The translations under genes were made by a program, and so were the position numbers. The notes below the pieces were generated by a model that saw only the letters and a program-made list of their open reading frames with translations, searched no databases and had not been told where the DNA came from. Below, piece by piece: positions 7,000 through 14,494 of a DNA stretch of 40,509 bases; the stretch's first letter is position 1, and each line of letters starts with the position of its first letter. Source of the DNA: Clostridia bacterium (GTDB lineage Bacteria; Bacillota; Clostridia; Oscillospirales; Acutalibacteraceae); assembly GCA_017428625.1 (NCBI GenBank), contig JAFRQM010000052.1:1-40509 (forward strand). The letters run 5' to 3'.

Positions 7000-7800
7000 T
7001 TATTCGTCATTGAGTATGGATAAATTGCGCTCAATCACATTTTTGCCGCGCCATTCGTAAGCCCTGCCTTCAATTTCGCAGCCGCTCTCAATATGCGGCA
7101 CGGCGCTGTTGATGAATTCCTCAATATCGGAGATTTCCGCTTTTCTGTTCATCGGGCATACCGTCTGGCAGATATCGCAGCCCCAGGCACAGCCCGTTGA
7201 TTTGATAAGCGCCTTTTCCTCTTCGGTGAGTTCGCCTTTTCTCTGATTGATTGCGGAAAGACATTTTGCGGGGTCGGGGCCTCTGTCGCCTATCGCGCGG
7301 GTGGGGCAGGCTTCACGGCATTTTTTGCAGTGAACGCACATTTTAACTTCCGAGCCCGTGCAGGGAAGGTCAAGGCTCGTGACAATCTCGCCGATAAAAA
7401 CATAAGTGCCGTAGCGTTCGTGAATAAACAGCGAGTTTTCACCGAGAACGCCCAGACCGCTCAGCAGCGCCGCCGAAACTTCGGGAATCGGGGAATTGTC
7501 CGTAAAAGTGACAAAACTCTCGCCGGGATATTCAGCCTGCAGTTTTTCAACGGCTTTTTTCATTCTGCCGTTTATAACAGCGTGATAGTCGCCCACAACG
7601 GCATATCTTGAAATGTTCGAGTTTTCGTAATTCTCCTCGCTCAGAAGGTAGGGGAATACGGCGGTGATAACTCTTTTCGCGTTTACGGGCAGCCTGCTTT
7701 TGGCGCGGCAGTCAATAAGCCTTGAACGCAGAAGTTCAAAATCGCACACGCCCCACGAGGGAGCGGCCTCATCCATAACGGTTTTTACAAAATCAATCAT
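7000..7800 (-). CDS. Short QueG-like epoxyqueuosine-reductase family Fe-S protein
   Basis: This 266-aa protein carries the QueG hallmark segments. Residues ~150-190 give a cobalamin-domain-like run (GLGVLGENSLFIHERYGTYVFIGEI). Two ferredoxin-like cysteine sets follow (CVHCKKCREACP and CAWGCDICQTVCP). QueG performs the last step of queuosine synthesis, but typical QueG has ~350-390 aa with C-terminal HEAT repeats. Those are missing here, and the usual D-T-D before the GLG segment reads DNSP. It may therefore be a paralogue with another substrate. I place the start at 7800 (MIDFVKTV), where ATGA overlaps the transporter stop. A longer upstream frame runs inside the transporter gene and is not credible. 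Confidence 0.78.
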   Translation of the reverse strand: MIDFVKTVMDEAAPSWGVCDFELLRSRLIDCRAKSRLPVNAKRVITAVFPYLLSEENYENSNISRYAVVGDYHAVINGRMKKAVEKLQAEYPGESFVTFTDNSPIPEVSAALLSGLGVLGENSLFIHERYGTYVFIGEIVTSLDLPCTGSEVKMCVHCKKCREACPTRAIGDRGPDPAKCLSAINQRKGELTEEEKALIKSTGCAWGCDICQTVCPMNRKAEISDIEEFINSAVPHIESGCEIEGRAYEWRGKNVIERNLSILNDE

Positions 7801-8744
7801 AATGCACAAGCAATTCCCGTTGTAACGGGTATGGTTAAAACCGACATAAGGCTCACAGCCGAAACAACCTGCGATGCAAGACCCGTGTCGCGCCCGTATT
7901 TTGCCGCGAAAAGAACGGTGTTGTTGGCAGGCGGCACCGAGGCCGTAAGCACAAGGGTTGACAGCAGGGCGCCCGTGAAGCCGAACATTTTGCAAAGCGC
8001 AATCATAATCGCCGGCAGAACAAGCAGCTTGATAAACGCGACAGCGAGGATTCTCCAGTTTTTGAACATGGAGCGGAAATCAGAGTGCGCTATGTAAGTG
8101 CCGAACATCAGCATAGCGAGCGGAGTGTTGAGCGAGGCTATATACTCAACGGGTTTAAACGCGGTTTCGGGCAGAGTTATTTTCAGCAGATAAAACGGAA
8201 GCCCGATAATAACGGCTATTACGCCGGGGTTGAGAATTATCTTTTTGAAATCAATCTTTTTTGCGCCTTCGCTTTTATCCATTACCGTTATGCCGTGAGT
8301 AAAACTGAAAATCTGAAAAGAGATAATCACGGCGGAGCAATAGAATACGCCCTGAGGGCCCACAAGGGCGTTATTGAGCGGCAGACCCATATAGCCGCAG
8401 TTGCCGTAACCGCAGGCGTATTTGTAAATTGCCGCCTTCTCTTTGTCACATCTGTTGAACGAGAGCGTGCCGATTACAGCCGCTATGGCGTGCATAAGCA
8501 GGCCCATTCCGATTGCGATAAAAAGGTTTTTAAGCGTATCGGCGGAGTAATCGAGAGTTAAAAAAGATTCGATTATTTTAGCCGGGGTGATGATGTAGAA
8601 CAGCAGATCGGTGCACATAAGCGCCGCCTTTTCGGTAAAAAGGCGCGTTTTGTCGGTAACAAAACCGACAGCGACCATAAGATAGAGAATCAGAACCTGC
8701 TGAGCGGCTAACTTCATCACACCGAAAACTTCGGCGAAACTCAT
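7797..8744 (-). CDS. AEC (auxin efflux carrier) family permease
   Basis: This 315-aa integral membrane protein has about ten hydrophobic segments arranged as two five-helix halves, the pattern of the AEC/BART superfamily (MdcF and malate permease relatives). Family-like segments include DLLFYIITPAKIIESF near the start and LKNWRILAVAFIKLLVLPAIMIAL in the second half. Substrates of this family are often organic acids, but none can be assigned here. The stop overlaps the next gene by four bases, and its ATG is three bases after the preceding stop, so it is part of a tight operon. Confidence 0.88.
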   Translation of the reverse strand: MSFAEVFGVMKLAAQQVLILYLMVAVGFVTDKTRLFTEKAALMCTDLLFYIITPAKIIESFLTLDYSADTLKNLFIAIGMGLLMHAIAAVIGTLSFNRCDKEKAAIYKYACGYGNCGYMGLPLNNALVGPQGVFYCSAVIISFQIFSFTHGITVMDKSEGAKKIDFKKIILNPGVIAVIIGLPFYLLKITLPETAFKPVEYIASLNTPLAMLMFGTYIAHSDFRSMFKNWRILAVAFIKLLVLPAIMIALCKMFGFTGALLSTLVLTASVPPANNTVLFAAKYGRDTGLASQVVSAVSLMSVLTIPVTTGIACAL

Positions 8745-8747
8745 ATA

Positions 8748-9656
8748 TTATTCGTCAGCCGCTTCCTCTTCTTCCGCCTTGTCCTGCGCCTCTTCCCTGT
8801 CATCGGCGTTGCCGCCTATCCAGCCTATTCTCGTAAGAACAATTGAAAGGGCGAGCAGGGCGGTGGCAAGGTCGCAGTATTCAACGGGGGAACCGGTGTA
8901 AAGAGCGTCGGATTTGCCGGAAATGACCATAATGAATCTCGGCACAAAGCACACAAGGGCAAGAACCGCCGCGGGCAGACCGAAAGCCACAAGTTTCCAG
9001 TCAAGACCCTTTGACTCGATTTTTGAGTTGAGCTGAGCGAAAGCGGTGAAGAAAATAAGCATAAACGCCAGCATAAACATTTCGAGCAGCAGGTCCGAAA
9101 CCTTTATGAAACTGATTGTTGTTGTGAAACGGTATATAAGACGGAACATAAACCATACCGTGGGAGCCACCGAGATGATTTTGTATTCCGAAGCGTTTGT
9201 CGCGCCCGAAAGCATGCTGATACCGAACACGACAAAATAGATTGCCGCAAGAACGGCAAACAGCGACTGCGCGCACAGAACATAGAGCGAAACCTTTGTC
9301 ATGTCTGAGGTCTGGGCGTTGTAGTTGAGAATTGTGTTCAGGTCAAGCGCCGCGTCAAAAAGAACGGCAACCGCGGTAAGCAGCGCGATAATGCCCTGAA
9401 TCGGTCTTCTCGCAGGTGTTCTGTCAAAGCCGAGTTCGCTTTTGTAGAGCAGAGCGGAAGCCATTGAAATAATGATTCCCGCGCCGATTATGCCGTAAAG
9501 AACATAAATGAAAACATCGGATGAATCGATATAGAAGCCTGTGCCTGCCTCAAGGTTTGTGAAAAACTGGTAAGTTCTCAGCGGAAGAGCCGCGAGAGCG
9601 ACAATGCAGAACGCGATTGTTGAAATAAGAAAGCCTGTGTTACGGGTTTTTTCCAT
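8748..9656 (-). CDS. Unknown eight-helix membrane protein
   Basis: I do not recognise this 302-aa protein. It has about eight hydrophobic segments (roughly residues 8-30, 45-68, 82-106, 122-150, 162-186, 190-210, 222-246 and 256-280) and a charged cytoplasmic-type tail rich in Glu, Asp and Ala. It has no enzymatic motif. The start is preceded by only a weak GGCGG and lies 57 bases after the citrate synthase stop, with no terminator between. It is therefore probably read through from citrate synthase and leads the transporter-queG-darA-holB-ricT run. Confidence 0.75.
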   Translation of the reverse strand: MEKTRNTGFLISTIAFCIVALAALPLRTYQFFTNLEAGTGFYIDSSDVFIYVLYGIIGAGIIISMASALLYKSELGFDRTPARRPIQGIIALLTAVAVLFDAALDLNTILNYNAQTSDMTKVSLYVLCAQSLFAVLAAIYFVVFGISMLSGATNASEYKIISVAPTVWFMFRLIYRFTTTISFIKVSDLLLEMFMLAFMLIFFTAFAQLNSKIESKGLDWKLVAFGLPAAVLALVCFVPRFIMVISGKSDALYTGSPVEYCDLATALLALSIVLTRIGWIGGNADDREEAQDKAEEEEAADE

Positions 9657-9713
9657 TTTTATTTACCGCCTATCTCATAGATTTGTTTATTTGCATTTCT
9701 CACGGCAAACGCT

Positions 9714-11078
9714 TCAGCGTTCGTCAATGGGAATATATTTGCCGGGTCGGATTACATTTTTGTATGCGGGTCGGATTATTCTGCCGCCCGTGAGCACCTC
9801 TTCCATTCTGTGCGCCGACCATCCCGCTATGCGCGCCACGGTAAATATCGGCGTAAAAAGGTCTTCGGGAATGCCGAGCATTTTATAGATAAGGCCGGAG
9901 TAAAGGTCAACGTTTGCGCACATCGGTTTTTTGTTGTGCTTAACATTATAGAAAACTTCTGGCGTGAGTTTTTCGATTGTGCTCAGCAGCCTGAAATCCT
10001 CCTCAAACTCCGTGCCCAAAGCGGCTTTTTCGGCTCTCGATTTGAGAATGACCGCTCTCGGGTCCGAAAGGGTGTAAACCGCGTGCCCCATACCGTAGAT
10101 AAGTCCCGAGCCGTCGCCCGCCTCTCTGTTTACGATTTTTGTGAGGTAGTCGGCTACCTGACCTTCGTCGTTAATGTTTTTAACGCTCTGACGCAGGAGT
10201 TCCACCATCTGCGCCACCTTTATGTTCGCTCCGCCGTGGCGCGGACCTTTGAGAGCGCCTATGCCCGCCGCTATTGCGGAGTAGGTGTCGGTTCCGCTTG
10301 AGGAGAGAACTCTTGTGGCAAAGGTGGAGTTGTTGCCGCCGCCGTGCTCCGCGTGCACCATAAGGCAGGTGTCAAGCAGTTTTGCCTCCTCATCGGTGAA
10401 AGAGCCGTCGGGGCGCACACAACTTAATATTGCCTGAGCCGTTGTGTGAGCGGGGTTGACGGGGTTTATCGACATACTCTGACGGTAGTAGTGCCGGCGC
10501 TTGACCTGGTAGGCATTGCCCATAATTTCGGGCATTTTCGCCAGGATTTGCAGGCTCTGCGTGAGTATGTTGAGCACCGAGGTTTCGTCCGGGTTGTCGT
10601 CATAGGAGTAGAGAGCCAGCACGCACCGCGCCATTTTGTTCATAATGTCGGGGGAGGGCGCTTTCATAATCATGTCTTCGATGAAGTCCTGCGGAAGTTC
10701 CCTGTTGGCGCCGAGGTTGCGGGTAAACTGTTCAAGTTCGTCCTTTGTGGGCAGTCTGCCGAAAATCAGCAGCCAGGCAACCTCCTCGTAACCGAATCGG
10801 TTTTCGTCCGCACAGGCGTCAACGATATATTTCATATTGATTCCGCGGAACCTCAGTTTGCCCTCGCGGGGGATTCTTTCATTGTCATCAATGTAGTAGC
10901 CTTCAACGTTGCATATATTCGTAACGCCCGCGGTTACACCCGTTCCGTCGGGATTTCTCAGACCGCGCTTGACGCTTGACAAATCGTAGTCTTCAAGATC
11001 GAATACGGAGTTTTCAACTATCTGTCTGCAGTAAAAATCGAGATTCTGCTGCATATTGTCTGTCAGACGGATACTCAT
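9714..11078 (-). CDS. gltA: Citrate synthase
   Basis: This 454-aa enzyme condenses oxaloacetate with acetyl-CoA to citrate. The catalytic histidines lie in HAEHGGGNNSTFATRV and GMGHAVYTLSDPRA, and the third catalytic acid in NVDLYSGLIYKMLGIP. The GPRHGGAN segment is also typical of the Si-type GltA family. The start at 11078 (MSIRLTDNM) follows AGGAGGTCTGAA. An in-frame upstream ATG at 11162 would include the promoter and is rejected. No other TCA-cycle gene is nearby, which fits an incomplete cycle used to make glutamate. A promoter lies at 11148-11176. Confidence 0.94.
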   Translation of the reverse strand: MSIRLTDNMQQNLDFYCRQIVENSVFDLEDYDLSSVKRGLRNPDGTGVTAGVTNICNVEGYYIDDNERIPREGKLRFRGINMKYIVDACADENRFGYEEVAWLLIFGRLPTKDELEQFTRNLGANRELPQDFIEDMIMKAPSPDIMNKMARCVLALYSYDDNPDETSVLNILTQSLQILAKMPEIMGNAYQVKRRHYYRQSMSINPVNPAHTTAQAILSCVRPDGSFTDEEAKLLDTCLMVHAEHGGGNNSTFATRVLSSSGTDTYSAIAAGIGALKGPRHGGANIKVAQMVELLRQSVKNINDEGQVADYLTKIVNREAGDGSGLIYGMGHAVYTLSDPRAVILKSRAEKAALGTEFEEDFRLLSTIEKLTPEVFYNVKHNKKPMCANVDLYSGLIYKMLGIPEDLFTPIFTVARIAGWSAHRMEEVLTGGRIIRPAYKNVIRPGKYIPIDER

Positions 11079-11147
11079 TTCAGACCTCCTTTTCTGTGAG
11101 TTGCGGGAGCGTAAACCGTTACAGCGCGCTCCGGCATATATGGAATA

Positions 11148-11176
11148 ATTATACACACGCATATATAAAAAGTCAA
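11148..11176 (-). promoter_or_regulatory. Promoter of citrate synthase
   Basis: TTGACT and TATAAT with a 17-base spacer on the minus strand, about 70 bases before the start codon at 11078. Confidence 0.88.
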
Positions 11177-11209
11177 GATAATGTTATTTATAATACCATA
11201 GAAAAGCAC

Positions 11210-11238
11210 TTGACATAAAACGCATAAAATCATAAAAT
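11210..11238 (+). promoter_or_regulatory. Promoter of alanine racemase
   Basis: TTGACA and TAAAAT with a 17-base spacer, about 38 bases before the TTG start. It is divergent from the citrate synthase promoter, with only ~35 bases between the two -35 boxes. Confidence 0.85.
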
Positions 11239-11275
11239 AAAATTCAGTGCAAAACTGTAACCCGGAGGAAATGAA

Positions 11276-12454
11276 TTGAAAAGTTATTTCAGAAGAACAT
11301 GGCTTGATATAGACACCGACGCCCTTCGCGAAAACTATGAGCAGATTTGCTCAAAACTCACTTCGGGCGCAAGGGTGATGGCTGTTGTTAAGGCGGACGC
11401 CTACGGGCACGGCGTTGAGCAGATTGTCAAAGAACTTGTGAAATGCGGGTGCGGATGGTTTGCCGTTTCAAACCTTGAAGAGGCAATGCAGGTAAAAAGC
11501 GCCGCCCCCGACTCATCCGTTCTCATTCTCGGCTATACGCCCCCCGAATATGCGCAAAGGCTTGCTTTCAACGGCATTTCACAGGCTGTTTTCAACCTCG
11601 AATACGCAAAGGCGCTTTCGCAAAACGCGGCTGAAAACGGCGTGCAGGTGCGCATTCACATCAAAATAGATACGGGTATGAGCCGCCTCGGTTTCACATA
11701 CCACGACTCCGTAGCCGACTGCGAAACAGCGCAGGCGGTGGCACAGGCAAGCCGCCTTGAAGGGCTTTACCCCGAAGGCGTTTTCACACATTTTGCCTGC
11801 GCCGATGAAGAGGACGGCGAAGCGTTCACGAGAATACAGTATGACCTGTTTGCAGGACTTGTTCACGAGGTTGAGAAACTCGGTGTAAAGTTTGAAATAC
11901 GCCACTGCTGCAACTCCGCCGCCACGGTGGTTTACCCTGAAATGCAGCTTGATATGGTGCGCCCCGGCATTATTCTCTACGGGCTTGCGCCTTCTCAATA
12001 CATCGGCAGGTCAATAAAACTCAAGCCCGTTATGAAAATGAAGACGGTTGTCTCAATGGTCAAAGAAATACCCAAAGGCACACCCGTAAGTTACGGCAGA
12101 ACCTTCACCTCACAGCGCGATATGAAAATCGCCACGGTTCCGGTAGGCTACGCGGACGGCCTGCCCAGAGCCCTTTCGGGTAAAGCAAAAATGCTTGTCA
12201 ACGGCAGGGAGGTGCCCGTTGTGGGCAGAATCTGTATGGACCAGTGCATGCTTGATGTTACGGGAATTGACAACATCCGCGAGGGTATGACCGTTACCGT
12301 GTTCGGCAGCGGCGGCATAACCGTTGACAGCATTGCCGAAAACGCGAACGTAATAAACTATGAAATAATCTGCGGCATAAACAAGCGAGTGCCGAGAGTT
12401 TATCTCGAAGACGGCGGCGTTGTCGCAATTTCCGATTATCTTGAAAACAAATAA
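11276..12454 (+). CDS. alr: Alanine racemase
   Basis: This 392-aa PLP enzyme converts L-alanine to D-alanine for peptidoglycan. The PLP lysine lies in VMAVVKADAYGHG (residue ~42), the substrate-side region in HIKIDTGMSRLGF, and the second-domain catalytic tyrosine in VSYGRTFTS. The length is normal for Firmicutes Alr. The start is TTG at 11276 (MKSYFRRTWLDID). GGAGG at 11264-11268 lies seven bases before it. The ATG at 11271 is only two bases from GGAGG and reads Met-Asn-stop, so it is not the start. The following membrane-protein gene begins 12 bases after the stop. Confidence 0.94.
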   Translation: MKSYFRRTWLDIDTDALRENYEQICSKLTSGARVMAVVKADAYGHGVEQIVKELVKCGCGWFAVSNLEEAMQVKSAAPDSSVLILGYTPPEYAQRLAFNGISQAVFNLEYAKALSQNAAENGVQVRIHIKIDTGMSRLGFTYHDSVADCETAQAVAQASRLEGLYPEGVFTHFACADEEDGEAFTRIQYDLFAGLVHEVEKLGVKFEIRHCCNSAATVVYPEMQLDMVRPGIILYGLAPSQYIGRSIKLKPVMKMKTVVSMVKEIPKGTPVSYGRTFTSQRDMKIATVPVGYADGLPRALSGKAKMLVNGREVPVVGRICMDQCMLDVTGIDNIREGMTVTVFGSGGITVDSIAENANVINYEIICGINKRVPRVYLEDGGVVAISDYLENK

Positions 12455-12466
12455 GGAGAATTGAAA

Positions 12467-13042
12467 ATGAAAAAGAAAAACATCTTTTTTCCCGTTCTCG
12501 GCTGTCTGTCGGGAGCGGCGGGCGTTGTGTCGGGCTTTGTGTTCGCCTGCAGCGTTAAAGGCACCGTCAGCGCCCTGACCGAAAAGGCGGTTATCGACAG
12601 CGCGGATCAGAACTATGATTTTTACTCATATTTTTTCGGCGGCGGAACAATGTCATCCAATGTTGACGACACGGCACTGATGGCGGCAAAACTTGTTGAA
12701 ATCTGCGGCAAAGGCTTCGGCCTGTTGCTTATTTTCGCCGGTATTTTCGCCGTCTGTTATTTCGGTTATAAAATTGAACGGGCATTCTCCGCTCCCGCTT
12801 TTCCGCCCGTGTTTATGCCCGAAGGTTTTCCTGTGGACGCACCCGTTGACTCTCCTGTTGCTCAGGACGCATACCCTGTCGGTGATTATTCAGCGCCCGC
12901 GCAGGATTTTGCGGCGCCTGACGAAGGCGTTTACCCTCCCGAAAAGGAATATCCCGCCGCGGATGAAAACCACGCCCCCGCAAACGATTTCACACAACCG
13001 ATTGACGGCGGATATCCGCAGGAAGAAAACAGCGGCAGTTAA
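12467..13042 (+). CDS. Small membrane protein with Pro/Ala/Asp-rich tail
   Basis: I do not recognise this 191-aa protein. It has a hydrophobic segment at about residues 5-30 and a second at about 82-106. Between them is a ~45-residue extracytoplasmic-type stretch. After them comes a long, probably disordered cytoplasmic tail rich in Pro, Ala, Asp and Tyr (repeated PVDxP and YPxxE-like units). The ATG at 12467 is preceded by AGGAGA at a good distance. It shares the alr transcript, which hints at a cell-envelope role but no more. Confidence 0.72.
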   Translation: MKKKNIFFPVLGCLSGAAGVVSGFVFACSVKGTVSALTEKAVIDSADQNYDFYSYFFGGGTMSSNVDDTALMAAKLVEICGKGFGLLLIFAGIFAVCYFGYKIERAFSAPAFPPVFMPEGFPVDAPVDSPVAQDAYPVGDYSAPAQDFAAPDEGVYPPEKEYPAADENHAPANDFTQPIDGGYPQEENSGS

Positions 13043-13180
13043 AAAAAGAAAAACACGAAAAACCGCAAAGTTATACAATCCTGGCTTGAACCGTTTTCAA
13101 AGTTCCGTATTATTTACAATTTTTCAACAATTATTTACGCATTAATTCACAAATGCTTAACATTTAGCGTTTATAATATA
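13043..13180. other. AT-rich gap before the candidate small RNA
   Basis: No gene is seen. It holds short A- and T-runs and, at 13172-13177, a TATAAT box without a good -35 hexamer at the expected distance. That box is the only promoter candidate for the RNA that follows. No terminator for the alr operon is evident in this stretch. Confidence 0.4.
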
Positions 13181-13297
13181 GTTGTTCCCGACACGGGGGA
13201 GCCGCACCCCCCGAAGGAACTATGCCGTGAATCGGCAACAATACCCCTCCTCAATTCAACCCTATAGAAAAGACGCCTTCCGCAAGGGCGTCTTTTC
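13181..13297 (+). ncRNA. Candidate structured small RNA of unknown family
   Basis: Between a TATAAT box (13172-13177) and a strong terminator (13266-13297) lie about 85 non-coding bases with clear folding potential. GTTCC/GGAAC encloses a CGGGGG/CCCCCCG hairpin. A second hairpin follows (TGCCG/CGGCA, 13227-13242 region), and TTGTT/AACAA may close the whole. A C-rich, probably unpaired stretch (ACCCCTCCTC) follows, complementary to Shine-Dalgarno sequences. No ORF fits. It does not match any riboswitch I know and has no downstream gene before its terminator, so a trans-acting small RNA is more likely than a leader. Confidence 0.45.
13266..13297 (+). terminator. Terminator of the candidate small RNA
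   Basis: GAAAAGACGCC and GGCGTCTTTTC form an 11-bp stem around a 9-base loop. The 3' arm itself provides the T-run. Confidence 0.85.
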
Positions 13298-13346
13298 GTT
13301 TTCAGCCGTATTTTCCGCCGCAGCGGAAGAGACGGCAAATTTTTTA

Positions 13347-13375
13347 TTGAAAATAAAACAACGGTGTGTTATTAT
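13347..13375 (+). promoter_or_regulatory. Promoter of asnA
   Basis: TTGAAA and TATTAT with a 17-base spacer, about 34 bases before the asnA start. The short leader leaves no room for a T-box. Confidence 0.75.
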
Positions 13376-13408
13376 CATAAAGTATTTATTACAGAAGGAG
13401 AGCGAATT

Positions 13409-14419
13409 ATGTATAAGCTTTCGATTCCCGACGGCTATAAATCTGTGCTTGATGTCAGACAGACTCAGATAGCCATCAAAAAAATAAAGGACTATTTTGA
13501 AAGGGATATTGCCGTTCAGCTTGAACTTATGCGCGTTTCCGCCCCGCTGTTTGTTGACAGAGCTTCGGGCCTCAACGACACGCTCAACGGCATTGAGCGC
13601 CCCGTGGCGTTTGATATAAAAGATTATGACGGCAAAGAATTTGAGATAGTCCAGTCGCTCGCAAAGTGGAAAAGATACGCCCTGAAAAAATACGGCGTGC
13701 GCTCCGGCGAGGGTATTTATACCGATATGAACGCCATACGCCGTGATGAGGATATCGATAACATCCACTCTGTATTCGTTGACCAGTGGGATTGGGAAAA
13801 GCGCATTGAAAAGAGCGAAAGAACCGAAGAAACACTCAGGAATACGGTGCGCCTGATTTACAGTTCCCTGCGCCACACAGAGCGTTATGTCGCGAGAGAT
13901 TACGACTTTTTTGAAAGATTTCTGCCGGAAGACATTTTCTTCATCACCACGCAGGAACTTGAAGATATGTATCCGGATCTCACTCCCAAAGAGAGAGAAA
14001 ACAAAATCGCCCGAGAGAAAAAGGCGGTTTTCATTATGAAAATCGGCGGCGCCCTTAAATCGGGAAAAATTCACGACGGCAGAGCGCCGGACTATGACGA
14101 TTGGGAACTCAACGGTGACATAGTCGTTTATTATCCTATTCTCGATATGGCGTTTGAACTTTCATCAATGGGCATAAGAGTTGATGAGGAATCTCTTATG
14201 AAACAGCTTGAAATACGTGGCTGCACAGAAAGAAAAGACCTGCCTTTCCACAAGGCTCTGCTTGACGGCGAACTGCCTTATTCATTAGGCGGCGGCATAG
14301 GTCAGAGCAGAATCTGTATGTTCTTCCTGCGCAAGGCGCACATCGGCGAGGTTCAGGCGTCTGTCTGGCCCGAAGAGATGGTTAAAGAATGCGAACAGGC
14401 AGGCATAAAACTGCTGTAA
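13409..14419 (+). CDS. asnA: Aspartate-ammonia ligase (ammonia-dependent asparagine synthetase)
   Basis: This 336-aa enzyme makes asparagine from aspartate, ammonia and ATP. It belongs to the class II aminoacyl-tRNA synthetase fold. Family segments are clear: QTQIAIKKIKDYFE and RVSAPLFVDRASGLNDTLNG near the start, QSLAKWKRYALKKY, FVDQWDWEK, and the C-terminal GGGIGQSRICMFFLRKAHIGEVQASVW. The start at 13409 follows AGAAGGAGA. An in-frame codon 15 positions upstream overlaps the promoter and is rejected. A hairpin follows at 14449-14471, so it appears to be transcribed alone. Confidence 0.95.
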   Translation: MYKLSIPDGYKSVLDVRQTQIAIKKIKDYFERDIAVQLELMRVSAPLFVDRASGLNDTLNGIERPVAFDIKDYDGKEFEIVQSLAKWKRYALKKYGVRSGEGIYTDMNAIRRDEDIDNIHSVFVDQWDWEKRIEKSERTEETLRNTVRLIYSSLRHTERYVARDYDFFERFLPEDIFFITTQELEDMYPDLTPKERENKIAREKKAVFIMKIGGALKSGKIHDGRAPDYDDWELNGDIVVYYPILDMAFELSSMGIRVDEESLMKQLEIRGCTERKDLPFHKALLDGELPYSLGGGIGQSRICMFFLRKAHIGEVQASVWPEEMVKECEQAGIKLL

Positions 14420-14448
14420 TATCTGCTTAATAACTGTAAATTAATGAA

Positions 14449-14474
14449 AAGGGACTGTAAGGCAGTCCCTTCTT
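14449..14474 (+). terminator. Probable asnA terminator
   Basis: AAGGGACTG and CAGTCCCTT pair around a 5-base loop, followed by a weak T-tract (CTTC). Because the tail is poor, some read-through into the phosphoesterase gene 24 bases on is likely. Confidence 0.6.
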
Positions 14475-14494
14475 CAGTATGAACGGAGAATAAT

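Noticed and set aside
7816..7829. CCCGTT/AACGGG palindrome near the end of the transporter gene
   Set aside because: It lies within coding sequence with only a two-base loop and no T-run, so it is most likely chance.
7801..7995. Longer N-terminus of the QueG-like protein
   Set aside because: It would overlap the transporter gene by ~200 bases and is Cys/His/Gly-rich nonsense, whereas the ATGA overlap at 7797-7800 is the usual coupled start.
13300..13408. T-box controlling asnA
   Set aside because: The asnA promoter leaves only about 30 bases of leader, with no T-box sequence or specifier stem.
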